Origin: CAIQPS01 sp964631965
GTDB lineage: Bacteria > Actinomycetota > Thermoleophilia > RBG-16-64-13
DNA length: 22,211 bases
Direction of reading: 5' to 3'
NCBI GenBank assembly: GCA_964631965.1
Contig: CAZWAR010000046.1
Coordinates: 1-22,211, forward strand
The notes beneath the pieces were generated by a model. It was not told the origin of the DNA, made no database searches, and saw only the letters and a program-made list of their open reading frames with translations. Shown here piece by piece: positions 1 through 8,209 of this stretch. Position 1 is the first letter of the stretch. Each line of letters opens with the position of its first letter. Position numbers and translations under genes: made by a program.

Positions 1-30
1 CAGACGTCGGAAACATAGGAGGGAAGCGCC

Positions 31-345
31 GTGGAACAGCTGCTGATCGTACATGTCGATGTGCAGGTGAAGCCAGAGGCCGTCGAAGCCTTCAGGCAGG
101 CCACGATCGTGAACGCCCGGCAGAGCGCCGAGGAGCCGGGCGTGGCGCGCTTCGATGTGGTGCAACAAGTCGACGACCCAGCCCACTTCGTCTTGGTGGA
201 AGCGTACCGTACACCGGAAGGCGCAGCCGCGCACAAGGAGACCGCGCATTACCGGACATGGCGCGACGCCGTCGCTCCGATGATGGCGGAGCCGCGAACG
301 AGCGTGAAGTACGGGAACGTGTTCCCGGACGCCGAAGGCTGGTGA
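31..345 (+). CDS. Antibiotic biosynthesis monooxygenase (ABM)-fold protein, YgiN/LsrG-like
   Basis: A 104-residue protein with the length and pattern of the dimeric ferredoxin-like ABM family: an N-terminal strand (LLIVHVDVQVKPE), a central helix with EEPGVARFDVVQ, then a strand and helix with FVLVEAYRTPEGAAAHKET and HYRTW. Known relatives include quinol monooxygenase YgiN and the AI-2-processing protein LsrG; many members have no assigned substrate. The GTG start is supported by an AGGAGGG ribosome site at 17-23, seven bases upstream. Its stop lies two bases before the ATG of the iron-type alcohol dehydrogenase, so the two are probably cotranscribed and may act on one carbonyl or aromatic substrate. 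Family assignment is good; the reaction is unknown. Confidence 0.8.
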   Translation: MEQLLIVHVDVQVKPEAVEAFRQATIVNARQSAEEPGVARFDVVQQVDDPAHFVLVEAYRTPEGAAAHKETAHYRTWRDAVAPMMAEPRTSVKYGNVFPDAEGW

Positions 346-347
346 GC

Positions 348-1661
348 ATGGAGGCGCATCCTTCGAGCCCCGAGCCCCCCGGGCCGCCCCGCTTCGAATT
401 CTCCACGGCCGGGAGGATCGTCTTCGGGGCGGGGACCCTCGCCTACGTCCGGGACGTGGCCCCCAGTCTCGGCCGTCGCCCGCTCGTCGTCACCGGTGCC
501 ACCCCCGAACGAGCCAGACCGCTCCTCGATCTTCTCGCCGGCTGCGGCCTCGACGCGGCCCAGTTCTCTGTACCGGGCGAACCCGATGTCGAAGTCGTGC
601 GCCGCGGAGTCGCCGCCGCCCGTGATAACCGCTGCGATCACGTGCTCGGCTTCGGAGGCGGGGCCGCCATCGACACAGCCAAGGCCGTAGCCATCGTCGC
701 CACCAATCCGGGTGACGTCATGGACTACCTGGAGATTATCGGACAGGGCCGGAGCCTCGTCCGGGCTTCCCTTCCCTGCATCGCCATCCCCACCACGGCC
801 GGCACCGGCTCGGAGGTCACTCGCAACTCGGTGATCGCGTCCCGTGAACACCGAGTGAAAGTCAGCCTCCGCAGCCCGCTGATGCTCCCGCGGCTTGCGA
901 TCGTCGACCCGGAACTCACCTACCGGCTCCCCAGGGCAGTCACAGCCGCCACCGGCCTCGATGCGCTCACGCAGCTGATCGAACCGTTCGTCTGCACTCG
1001 CGCCAATGCGCTCACGGACGGCCTCTGCCAGGAAGGCATGATCCGGGTCGCCCGGTCGCTGCGCACGGCCTTCGCCGGAGCACCCGAAGGGAAGGCGACG
1101 GCGGCCATAGCTGACGTAGCCGGCGGTCCAGCGGAGGGCAACGGGCAGGCTCGCGCACGGGCCGGCGCCCCGGGATCGGCCTCTGCCACGCGCTTCGCGT
1201 CGGGCCCGGCTACCGCCCGCGAGGACATGGCGGTGGCAAGCCTGTTCGGCGGTCTGGCTCTGGCCAATGCCGGACTCGGTGCGGTGCACGGCATAGCCGG
1301 GCCTCTCGGTGGGATGATCGAAGCTCCCCACGGCGCTGTGTGCGCAGCGCTACTTCCGAATGCCGTCGCGGTGAATCTGAGGGCGCTCCGGGAACGCGTT
1401 CCCCTGAGCCCGGCCCTCACCCGTTATCGCCGGATGGCCGAGCTACTGACCGGCGATCTCGGTGCCAGCGCAGACGCTGGGGTGGCCTGGCTGCGCCTCC
1501 TTGTGGCAGATCTGGGTATCCTAGGCTTGGCCAGCTACGGAGTGGACTCGGCGCTGATCGAGCAATTGGTGGAGAACGCGGCTCGGGCGAGCAGCATGAA
1601 AGCAAACCCGGTGCAGCTCCACCGGGAGGAGTTGGCCGAGATCGTCGAGGGAGCGCTCTAG
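348..1661 (+). CDS. Iron-containing (group III) alcohol dehydrogenase
   Basis: A 437-residue cytoplasmic NAD(P)-dependent dehydrogenase of the Fe-ADH/maleylacetate reductase superfamily. Visible motifs are GFGGGAAIDTAK (residues 101-112, nucleotide binding), PTTAGTGSEVTRNSV (148-162), ATGLDALTQLIEPF (201-214), GLGAVHG (309-315) and APHGAVCA (326-333). Expected metal ligands D205, H314 and H328 are present, but the position usually holding the second ligand His is Gln209. Residues about 245-288 form an Ala/Gly-rich insertion that typical members lack, just before REDMAVASLFGGLALANAG. The ATG at 348 was chosen because it follows the upstream stop by two bases and leaves a normal N-terminus; the reading frame is open further upstream but overlaps the ABM gene. 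Substrate is unknown; pairing with the ABM protein suggests a small pathway. Confidence 0.88.
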   Translation: MEAHPSSPEPPGPPRFEFSTAGRIVFGAGTLAYVRDVAPSLGRRPLVVTGATPERARPLLDLLAGCGLDAAQFSVPGEPDVEVVRRGVAAARDNRCDHVLGFGGGAAIDTAKAVAIVATNPGDVMDYLEIIGQGRSLVRASLPCIAIPTTAGTGSEVTRNSVIASREHRVKVSLRSPLMLPRLAIVDPELTYRLPRAVTAATGLDALTQLIEPFVCTRANALTDGLCQEGMIRVARSLRTAFAGAPEGKATAAIADVAGGPAEGNGQARARAGAPGSASATRFASGPATAREDMAVASLFGGLALANAGLGAVHGIAGPLGGMIEAPHGAVCAALLPNAVAVNLRALRERVPLSPALTRYRRMAELLTGDLGASADAGVAWLRLLVADLGILGLASYGVDSALIEQLVENAARASSMKANPVQLHREELAEIVEGAL

Positions 1662-1665
1662 ATCC

Positions 1666-1941
1666 CTACTCCCCTGATCCGTAGGCCGGTACCCAGTCGA
1701 CATACGGCCGACCGGACTCGAGATCCCGTTTGCGGCGCGGAGAAGTGGTGACCAGGGAGGCGAGCAAGGTCTGCGAGGCCGAGGTCACCTCGTCCACGGC
1801 CCGAGTCATGGCCGCCTTGTTCGCGGGAGAGGGAGTCTGAAACCCAGCGATCTTCCGCACGTACTCGAGCGCGGCCGCACGGACCTCCGCTTCGGCGACA
1901 GGCGGCTCGACGTTGTACAGGGTCTTGATGCTCTCGTACAT
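1666..1941 (-). CDS. DUF2277 family protein
   Basis: A 91-residue protein matching the DUF2277 pattern I recall: a start like MYESIKTLYNVEPP, then EVRAAALEYVRKIAGFQTPSPAN, AVDEVTSASQTLLASLVTT and a charged tail. The ATG at 1941 is preferred over a GTG at 1950 because it aligns with the usual family start (M-x-x-x-I-x-T-L-x-N) and has GAGGTG six bases upstream. The function of the family is not known; it is a small, helical, soluble protein. It converges on the alcohol dehydrogenase gene with only four bases between stop codons, leaving no room for a terminator. No partner is apparent from context. Confidence 0.85.
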   Translation of the reverse strand: MYESIKTLYNVEPPVAEAEVRAAALEYVRKIAGFQTPSPANKAAMTRAVDEVTSASQTLLASLVTTSPRRKRDLESGRPYVDWVPAYGSGE

Positions 1942-2061
1942 GCGCGACACCTCGCAGGCCGTCTAGTCCGCCCCGCTGAAGCAGAGCCGGCACCTTCACC
2001 ACCTACCCGGATTGTGGCAGGCATCTCACCGATATGCAACCTGCAATTCTATTCTTGGTCA

Positions 2062-2083
2062 TATACTACCTGTCGGTCGGTAG
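2062..2083 (+). promoter_or_regulatory. Candidate -10 element with overlapping imperfect palindrome
   Basis: TATACT at 2062-2067 resembles a -10 hexamer in a locally AT-rich patch. It overlaps the 18-bp imperfect palindrome CTACCTGTCGGTCGGTAG (2066-2083), with arms CTACC/GGTAG and a central CG. ACC...GGT palindromes next to promoters are typical TetR-family operators, so this could control the aldo/keto reductase at 2190. No -35 box is clear, no regulator gene is in the window, and an alternative -10 (TAGGAT, 2081-2086) overlaps the right arm. Confidence 0.3.
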
Positions 2084-2189
2084 GATGGGCCGGCTTGTGA
2101 GCGTTGTGGGGCCCCAACGGCGTCACGTCCGCTGGACGAAAAGAGCTGCTCCAAGTTTGAGCGCCAGGCTTCGCGGCAACAACTCCAAC

Positions 2190-2984
2190 ATGAACGAGAT
2201 CACACTCAACAACCACATGCACATGCCGGGTTTGGGCTTCGGTACGTGGCAGATACCGGCCCGGCAGACGAGCGGCGCGGTGCTATGGGCCCTTCAGGCC
2301 GGTTACCGTCTGATCGACACGTCCCTCGTCTACTGGAACGAGCCGGAGGTGGGGCAGGCGGTTCGCGAGTCCGGGATCCCACGCGAGGAGATCTTCGTCA
2401 CCACCAAACTGGAGGCCGAATACCAAGGCGATGGCCGCACCGAACGGGGTTTCAAGCGCAGTTTGGACAACCTGGACGTCGGCTACGTCGACCTGTACCT
2501 GATCCACTGGCCGGTCCGAGGACTGGGCGTGGAGACCTGGAAAGCCATGGAGGACCTCGTGGATTCCGGCCGCTGCCGAGCGATCGGCGTCAGCAACTAC
2601 GCAGTAGCCCACTTGGAGGAGGTCTTGGAGCATTGCCGGATCGCGCCGGCGGTCAACCAGATCGAACTCCATCCATCCCAGTTCCCCAGAGAGGTGGTGA
2701 ACTTCTGCCGGGAGCACGGCATCCAAGTGGAGTCATACAGCCCACTCGGGCAGGGCGAGAACCTCTCCCACCCCTCGGTGACCGAGGTCGCCGGACGGCA
2801 TGGCCGCACTCCCGCCCAAGTGCTGCTGCGCTGGCACGTGCAGCATGGCTTCGTCCCCATCCCCCGCTCGTCGAACCGCAGCCATATCACCGAGAATTTC
2901 CAGATATGGGACTTCGAGCTGAGCGGGAGCGAGATGGCCGAGCTGGACTCCCTCGACCGAGGACCCATCTGGCAGACGACCTAG
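2190..2984 (+). CDS. Aldo/keto reductase (AKR5-like, 2,5-diketogluconate reductase type)
   Basis: A 264-residue NADPH-dependent carbonyl reductase of (beta/alpha)8 fold. The catalytic tetrad is visible: D43 and Y48 in LIDTSLVYWNEPEVG, K73 in VTTKLE and H106 in LIHWPV. Further family motifs are GVSNY (133-137), NQIELHP (156-162), ESYSPLG (181-187) and the coenzyme-phosphate region VPIPRSSNRSHITEN (222-236). The ATG at 2190 gives the standard N-terminus (MNEITLNNHMHMPGLGFGTW). No good ribosome site precedes it; an in-frame TTG at 2157 is a weaker alternative. The frame is open upstream to an ATG at 2034, but that extension matches nothing in the family. It is probably a single-gene unit and converges with the stress protein gene. 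Substrate cannot be inferred. Confidence 0.93.
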   Translation: MNEITLNNHMHMPGLGFGTWQIPARQTSGAVLWALQAGYRLIDTSLVYWNEPEVGQAVRESGIPREEIFVTTKLEAEYQGDGRTERGFKRSLDNLDVGYVDLYLIHWPVRGLGVETWKAMEDLVDSGRCRAIGVSNYAVAHLEEVLEHCRIAPAVNQIELHPSQFPREVVNFCREHGIQVESYSPLGQGENLSHPSVTEVAGRHGRTPAQVLLRWHVQHGFVPIPRSSNRSHITENFQIWDFELSGSEMAELDSLDRGPIWQTT

Positions 2985-3005
2985 GCGCCCGGATAGCGAG
3001 CGCCT
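2983..3005. terminator. Candidate bidirectional hairpin between convergent genes
   Basis: AGGCGC (2983-2988) and GCGCCT (3000-3005) form a perfect 6-bp stem with an 11-base loop in the short gap between the aldo/keto reductase and stress protein stops. Position favours shared termination, but the stem is short and there is no T tract on either strand. Confidence 0.35.
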
Positions 3006-3020
3006 TACACGTCTCAACCG

Positions 3021-3920
3021 TCAGTCCGCTCCGGAGACCAGGAGCATGGGTGTCTTCTTGATGAGATGGATGACGTTCTCGGTGACGCTGCCGAAGACGA
3101 ACTTGCTGACGCCGGTCTTACCTCGTGTGGCCATGCAGATGAGTTGCGGAGGGCTGGCCTTCAGATACTCGATGATGCTGCTTGCCGGCTCTCCTACCAG
3201 CACCTCAGTGCCGACGGCGAACCCGGACGCACTGATGGAATCGGCCACCCTCGCCAGGTAGTCCTTCAGCTTCCGGTACGCCTCCTCTTTGTCCCTCACC
3301 TGCCCCCGAGTCATGCTGATGAGTCCTGCGTCGAGTACTCCGACGAGGACGATCTCCGCCTCTGCTCCCCTCTGCTGGGCGATGGCGAGCGCGTGGGGAA
3401 CGGCCATCTCCGACTGGGGAGAGCCGCTCAGCGGGATGACCAGACGGCGCTTGGGAAGAGTGTCGGAGATGATCTCCCCGCGCAGTTCCGAAGGCACCAG
3501 CCACACCGGCACCCGGCAGGCATGGAGAACCTTGCTCGCTACGCTCCCGATGTCGTCCCATTCCTTGATGCCCGAGTGCCCGTGCGTGTACATCATGATC
3601 AGATCTAAATCGTTCCGATCGACGTACTTGAGGATCTCTTCTGCCGGGTATCCCACCACGACATCTCCTCGCGCACTGATGCATTCTGCGGCGGAGTCGC
3701 CGACAACGCTGCTCCGAACCTGCTCGGCCCGTGCGCAGAGCAGTTCGGCCATGTGCTCGATATAGGCCCGGCGCATCGGCAATTGCTCGGCCTCCGCGCG
3801 CGGGCACACGTGCAGAAGCTGCAGATCGAGGTCGAGCCGCCCGGATAGTTCCTGAGCGTATTTGAAGACCACCTCCGCCAACTCCGAGCCGTCAAGCAGA
3901 ACCAGCATGTTCCTGTACAC
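3021..3920 (-). CDS. Tandem-domain universal stress protein (UspA family)
   Basis: A 299-residue soluble protein made of two UspA domains (about 1-145 and 157-297). The first starts with MLVLLDGSELAE; the second with RRLVIPLSGSPQSEMAVPHAL. The second domain carries ATRGKTGVSKFVFGS (264-278), close to the ATP-binding G-x2-G-x9-G-S/T motif but with Ala for the first glycine. The first domain has a less regular version (YTHGHSGIKEWDDIGS, 111-126), so nucleotide binding there is doubtful. The GTG at 3920 is chosen because GGAGG lies seven bases upstream; the open frame beyond it (to 4259) runs into the divergent transporter gene. It probably has a stress-response role; a direct link to the neighbouring exporter is unproven. 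Confidence 0.92.
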   Translation of the reverse strand: MYRNMLVLLDGSELAEVVFKYAQELSGRLDLDLQLLHVCPRAEAEQLPMRRAYIEHMAELLCARAEQVRSSVVGDSAAECISARGDVVVGYPAEEILKYVDRNDLDLIMMYTHGHSGIKEWDDIGSVASKVLHACRVPVWLVPSELRGEIISDTLPKRRLVIPLSGSPQSEMAVPHALAIAQQRGAEAEIVLVGVLDAGLISMTRGQVRDKEEAYRKLKDYLARVADSISASGFAVGTEVLVGEPASSIIEYLKASPPQLICMATRGKTGVSKFVFGSVTENVIHLIKKTPMLLVSGAD

Positions 3921-4119
3921 GCGACATCCTCCCTCGCCCATGCACGGCCGATCACGATGTGGTCGGTCCCATCCTACCTCGTCTCCGGGGCCAGAACGAC
4001 AGTTGGCGGATGTTTTCGGGTAGTTTCGTACTTCACCCCCTCGGGCAAGCCTGCGGCAGACGGGCGAGCGGTTCCGTTCCGAGCGCCTGGTCGACCCTCC
4101 CAAAGCGACTGGAGGCTGC

Positions 4120-5649
4120 ATGGCCCGAAAGTGGTGGACGCTCATCGTGGTGTGCGTCGGCATCTTCATGCTGCTGCTCGACCTCACCGTCGTGAACGTC
4201 GCCCTCCCCGACATCGCGGTGGCTTTCGGCTCCTCGCTTTCGGGGCTGCAATGGGTCATCGACGCCTACGCGCTCGGCCTCGCCGCCGTGCTTCTCACGG
4301 GCGGCACTCTCGCCGACCTCTACGGCCGGCGTCTGCTCTTCGCCATAGGGATAGCCATGTTCACCAGCGGCTCGGCCCTCTGCGGGACGGCCACCGGGAT
4401 CTACTTCCTTGCCCTCTCCCGAGGCTTCCAGGGCATTGGGGGCGCAGTCATGTTCGCCGTCTCGCTGGCCCTCCTCTCGGAATCGTTCAGCGGCAAGCAG
4501 CGAGGGCTCGCCTTTGGCGCCTGGGGTGCCACGACGGGGCTCGCTATCGCCATCGGCCCCCTCGTGGGGGGAGCCCTGGTCACCGGTCTCGGCTGGCGAT
4601 GGATCTTCTATGTCAACATTCCGGTGGGAGCCGCAGCCTTCGCCCTCACCCTCCTTCGCGTCAACGAATCCAAAGACCCGACCCACAAGCGCGTGGATCT
4701 GCCCGGATTCGCGACCTTCAGCCTCGGGCTCGGAGCCCTCATCTTCGGTCTGATACGCAGCACCAATCAAGGGTGGAGCTCTCCCACAATCATCGGATCG
4801 CTCGTAGCCGCGGCTGTTCTGCTGGGGGGATTCGTGGCGATCGAACTGCTTCGCCGGGACCCGATGTTCGACTTCAAGCTGCTCCGGGTCCCTACCTTCT
4901 GCGGAGGCCTCGTGGCGGCGTTCGGCATCTCGGCCTCCATCTTTTCGGTGTTCACGTATCTGATTCTCTGGGTGCAGGACGGATTGGGCATCACTGCGCT
5001 GGGAACCGGTCTCCGCTTCCTGCCCATGTCTGTGGCCATATTCATTACCGCCGCCATTGTGGGGCGGCTGACCTCCTACGTCCCGGCACGCCTGCTCATC
5101 ACACCCGGGTTCCTACTGATAGGGGCGGGTCTGCTCCTCATGCGCGGCCTCAGCGCTGATTCGGGCTGGACTCAGCTGCTGGCCGGGCTCGTGGTCGGCG
5201 GGGTGGGCGCGGGAATGGTGAACGTACCGCTCGTCGCCACCGCTGTCGGCGTGGTCCAGCCGCGACGAGCGGGAATGGCGTCCGGCATCAACTCGACCTT
5301 CCGGCAGATAGGCATCGCCACCGGGATCGCAGTTCTCGGCACGATCTTCATCAGGCGTCTACGTTCGACGGTCGTCGACCAGCTTGCGGGGACCCCTCTC
5401 GCCAGCCACGCCCAGCAGATAGCGGACGCCGCCGGCGGAGGGCAGGCGCAGACGATACTCAACCAGTTGCCCGCGCAGGTCAGACCACTTGTCGAGCACG
5501 CCGCGCTGGCCGGGTATGCGGCCGGCCTCAACCTGATCCTGCTCATCTCCGCCCTTCTCGTGTTCCTCGCGGCTATCCTCTCCTTCTTCCTGATACGGGA
5601 GAAGGACTTCGTCGAGGGACAGGGGGTGTCGGGCTCCGGCCAAGGGTAG
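4120..5649 (+). CDS. MFS drug exporter, DHA2 (EmrB/QacA, 14-TMS) family
   Basis: A 509-residue inner-membrane proton antiporter-type permease. The hydrophobic pattern fits 14 membrane segments. Family motifs seen are DLTVVNVALPDIA near the N-terminus, LADLYGRR (motif A, loop 2-3), GPLVGGALVTGLGWRWIFYV (motif C and following helix) and INSTFRQIGIATGIAVLGT in the C-terminal half. ATG 4120 is preceded by GGAGG (GGAGGCTGC-ATG). It is divergent from the stress protein gene with a spacer of about 200 bp. A hairpin overlaps the stop codon. No TetR or MarR regulator and no membrane-fusion partner are adjacent, so substrate and regulation are unknown; multidrug or metabolite efflux is the usual role. 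Confidence 0.93.
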   Translation: MARKWWTLIVVCVGIFMLLLDLTVVNVALPDIAVAFGSSLSGLQWVIDAYALGLAAVLLTGGTLADLYGRRLLFAIGIAMFTSGSALCGTATGIYFLALSRGFQGIGGAVMFAVSLALLSESFSGKQRGLAFGAWGATTGLAIAIGPLVGGALVTGLGWRWIFYVNIPVGAAAFALTLLRVNESKDPTHKRVDLPGFATFSLGLGALIFGLIRSTNQGWSSPTIIGSLVAAAVLLGGFVAIELLRRDPMFDFKLLRVPTFCGGLVAAFGISASIFSVFTYLILWVQDGLGITALGTGLRFLPMSVAIFITAAIVGRLTSYVPARLLITPGFLLIGAGLLLMRGLSADSGWTQLLAGLVVGGVGAGMVNVPLVATAVGVVQPRRAGMASGINSTFRQIGIATGIAVLGTIFIRRLRSTVVDQLAGTPLASHAQQIADAAGGGQAQTILNQLPAQVRPLVEHAALAGYAAGLNLILLISALLVFLAAILSFFLIREKDFVEGQGVSGSGQG

Positions 5650-5680
5650 GGGACGGCCAAGCATCGTGCCCGTCCCTACC
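5645..5680 (+). terminator. Hairpin overlapping the MFS gene stop
   Basis: GGTAGGGGACGG (5645-5656) pairs with CCGTCCCTACC (5670-5680) with one bulged G and a 13-base loop. The stem includes the transporter's TAG stop. No U tract follows, as is common for terminators in high-GC genomes, so function is likely but not certain. Confidence 0.5.
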
Positions 5681-5775
5681 TCTCCGGAAAGGCAGTCACA
5701 CCTCGGCCCTCCTGAGCGGCAGAGCAGCCACCCACCCAGCCGGGATGTAGCATACTTAGCCCGGCAAGCGCCGGA

Positions 5776-8061
5776 ATGGCGAACCGTCCGACAGGTGAGG
5801 TCTCCGTGCGATCTTCCGGCGATGCTCCGCCGAGGAGCACCCCGTGGCACCGCAACGAAGCCATACGTCTGCCCGACCCTGCGACCGTCGTGGTGGTAGG
5901 AGGCGGCCCGGCCGGCTCGTTCTTCTCCATCCGATTCCTGCGCCGCGCCCGCGAGGCCGGGAGGTCGGTGCGGGTGGTCATCCTGGAGAAGAAGATGGAG
6001 GTCTGCTTCTACCAGCCGGAGTCGCAATGCTCCTGGGAGGGCTGCAACTACTGCGCCGGCGGTATCTCGCCCCGGCTGGCCGACATCCTGCGTGACGAGG
6101 CCATCCCCCTGCCGGAGGACGTCGTGGAGAGCCGGGCGGACGAGGTGGTCGTCCACGGCGACTGGAAGAGCGTGCGGCTCCCCGTGCCCGAAGGCCGGGA
6201 GATGCTTTCCGTCTTCAGGGGATCGCGGCCGCGGAGGCGGGGGCAACGTCACCTCAACTTCGATTCTTTCCTGCTCGAGCAGGCGATGGCGGAGGGTGCC
6301 GAGTTGGTCACGGCCGAAGCGGTTCAGGTGCGCCTTGCGCCGGACGGCCGTCCGGTGGTCGGCTACAGGGGTCTGGGCGGGCGAGGCGGCGGGGCGGCGG
6401 ATCCCTGCGATTCCCCCGCTCCAGCAACGGTCATCCAAACGATCGAGGCCGATTTCGCCGTGTTCGCGGGCGGGGTCAACCGTTCTCCCGGGATGAGCGT
6501 CGAGGACGATCCGCTGTTCTCCGAGCTTCGGGCACTCATCCCGAGACTGCGCCCGCCGCGGGTCAGGCCGGCCCTGATAGCCGAGATGCAGGCGGAGAGC
6601 GGCGAGCCCGACGCCCTTCTGGCCGTGGACGCGGAGGTGCACTTCTGCCAATACGGTTCGAAGGACCTGCATATTGAGATGTCGTCGCTCATTCCGAAGC
6701 ACGAGTGGGTCACCGTCGTGCTGCTGGGCAAGACCATCGACAAGGCGCGGCCCTCCGAGTCCCTCACCATCATGCAGCAGTTCGTCGAATTGCCCCACAT
6801 CCGCAGGCTGCTGCCTCCCGGGATCCGTTTGCGGCCCGGTTGCTCGTGCCACCCCAACATGGCGGTGGGAGCCGCGGAGCACCCGTTCGGCAATCGCATG
6901 GCCCTCGCCGGTGACATGGCGGTTTCCCGCCTCTACAAGGACGGGCTGTACTCGGCATGGACGACCTCCGCCGCACTCGCCGACTGCATCCTCGACACCG
7001 GCATCGATCGCAAGAGCCTTAGCCGACGCTACGGCCGGGTCGTACAGGCGTTCGACCGAGACAATCGCTACGGTCGCGTGATCTTCGCCCTCAGCCGTAT
7101 GGTCTTCTCCCGCCCAGCGCTCAGCAGGGTGCTCTACCAGGCCATCCTCACCGAGCGGCGTACGGCGAGGCAACAACACTGGCGGCTGGCGCCGGTCCTG
7201 TGGCAGATCGCAAGCGGAGACGAGACATACCGCCGCATACTCGCATCCATGTTCCATCCGGCCTCGATGTGGCTCATCGTCACGGGTGGCCTTCTGATCA
7301 CCATCAGGAACAAGGCCACCGAGCGCTTCTTCGGGCTCGATTGGGCCGGGACCGGCCGGCATCAGACCGGGGTCTCGATCGAGGACCGGGTGAGAAAGCG
7401 CGCGGAGTTGTCGGCGGTGCTCGGCCTCGAGGAGCCCTCCCGTGCCCCGGAGGTCGAGAGGGTGTACTCGATCCGGATCAGGGCCCAGACCGAAGCCATC
7501 CTCGAACAACTCGGCAGGTTCGGAGACCCCCACCGGGAATATCTCTGGCCCCGCTTTCTGTCCGTTCGGCGGACGAGCGGTTCGGCCAACGAGACCGGCA
7601 CCAAGATCCGCTACGAGATCGGGCCGGGGTGCGGGGGCAGCAGTCCCCGACACTGCCTCCCCCTCGTATCGTTCACCGTTGTACTGGCCAAGAAGGTGCC
7701 CGGGCGCTACCTGCTCTATCGCATCATGGACGGCTTCGGGCGGGGAGGCATCTTCTCCTTCGACATCCAACCACTCAAGCCCGGCGTCAAATTGCTCAGC
7801 ATCTACGTCGGTTTCGATTTCTATCGGGGGAAGGGGCCTCTCAGCCGGTTGGTCTGGTGGCTGTTCCGCACCGTGTTCCCGGGCTTCGCCCACGATGTGA
7901 TCTGGAACCATTCCCTCTGCAGGCTGAGGTACCTGGCGGAAGCGGCCGAAGAAGCACCGGCGGCAAGAGCACGGGCTCGAGGTGGGACCGGGGCCGGAAC
8001 CGAAGCGGGGACCCCGGCTGCGGGCGCCGCCGAAGCCGGTACCAAAGCCGAGTCAGATTGA
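5776..8061 (+). CDS. Geranylgeranyl-reductase-like FAD-dependent oxidoreductase with extra C-terminal domain
   Basis: A 761-residue flavoprotein. Residues 37-72 form a Rossmann FAD site (VVVVGGGPAGS, then VVILEKK). A four-cysteine stretch follows (C77, C85, C90, C93 in C-x7-C-x4-C-x2-C), leading into AGGISPRLADIL. The second FAD motif is NRMALAGDMAVSRLYKDG (373-390). A hydrophobic stretch (MWLIVTGGLLITI, 498-510) could touch the membrane. Residues about 560-720 form a separate domain I do not recognise, possibly SRPBCC/START-like, ending in an Ala/Gly/Thr-rich tail (about 723-761). Relatives reduce prenyl or other conjugated double bonds; the substrate here is unknown. The start could instead be GTG 5806, which has GAGG five bases upstream, while ATG 5776 has no clear ribosome site. 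It is probably monocistronic given the strong hairpin 48 bases downstream. Confidence 0.82.
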   Translation: MANRPTGEVSVRSSGDAPPRSTPWHRNEAIRLPDPATVVVVGGGPAGSFFSIRFLRRAREAGRSVRVVILEKKMEVCFYQPESQCSWEGCNYCAGGISPRLADILRDEAIPLPEDVVESRADEVVVHGDWKSVRLPVPEGREMLSVFRGSRPRRRGQRHLNFDSFLLEQAMAEGAELVTAEAVQVRLAPDGRPVVGYRGLGGRGGGAADPCDSPAPATVIQTIEADFAVFAGGVNRSPGMSVEDDPLFSELRALIPRLRPPRVRPALIAEMQAESGEPDALLAVDAEVHFCQYGSKDLHIEMSSLIPKHEWVTVVLLGKTIDKARPSESLTIMQQFVELPHIRRLLPPGIRLRPGCSCHPNMAVGAAEHPFGNRMALAGDMAVSRLYKDGLYSAWTTSAALADCILDTGIDRKSLSRRYGRVVQAFDRDNRYGRVIFALSRMVFSRPALSRVLYQAILTERRTARQQHWRLAPVLWQIASGDETYRRILASMFHPASMWLIVTGGLLITIRNKATERFFGLDWAGTGRHQTGVSIEDRVRKRAELSAVLGLEEPSRAPEVERVYSIRIRAQTEAILEQLGRFGDPHREYLWPRFLSVRRTSGSANETGTKIRYEIGPGCGGSSPRHCLPLVSFTVVLAKKVPGRYLLYRIMDGFGRGGIFSFDIQPLKPGVKLLSIYVGFDFYRGKGPLSRLVWWLFRTVFPGFAHDVIWNHSLCRLRYLAEAAEEAPAARARARGGTGAGTEAGTPAAGAAEAGTKAESD

Positions 8062-8108
8062 TCCCACCGGGCCCCCAGGATGAAGGCGGCCGAGCGATCG
8101 CGACTCTG

Positions 8109-8140
8109 CCGGGGCGGGCCGCGGGGCGCGCCCGCCCCGG
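8109..8140 (+). terminator. Strong GC hairpin after the flavoprotein gene
   Basis: A perfect 11-bp inverted repeat (CCGGGGCGGGC at 8109-8119, GCCCGCCCCGG at 8130-8140) with a 10-base loop, followed by a moderately T-rich stretch (GTCTGGTCTTGTT). It lies 48 bases past the flavoprotein stop and upstream of the molybdenum operon, so it probably separates the two transcription units. Confidence 0.7.
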
Positions 8141-8209
8141 GTCTGGTCTTGTTCCCGGGCGGATGGCCCGATCTCGACCGCTCGGCAGGCGGCGACGGGG
8201 TCCGGCTGA

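Noticed and set aside
2034..2189. Upstream extension of the aldo/keto reductase to an ATG at 2034
   Set aside because: The extra 52 residues match nothing in the family, and the region holds promoter-like sequence; the standard N-terminus begins at 2190.
2079..3976. Shared 11-mer GGTAGGATGGG upstream of the aldo/keto reductase (plus, 2079-2089) and the stress protein (minus, near 3966-3976)
   Set aside because: Many 11-base matches are expected by chance in 22 kb on both strands. TAGGAT could be a -10 in each case, but no -35 box supports it.
3921..4259. N-terminal extension of the universal stress protein
   Set aside because: It would overlap the divergent transporter start, and GTG 3920 has a good ribosome site and the normal UspA beginning.
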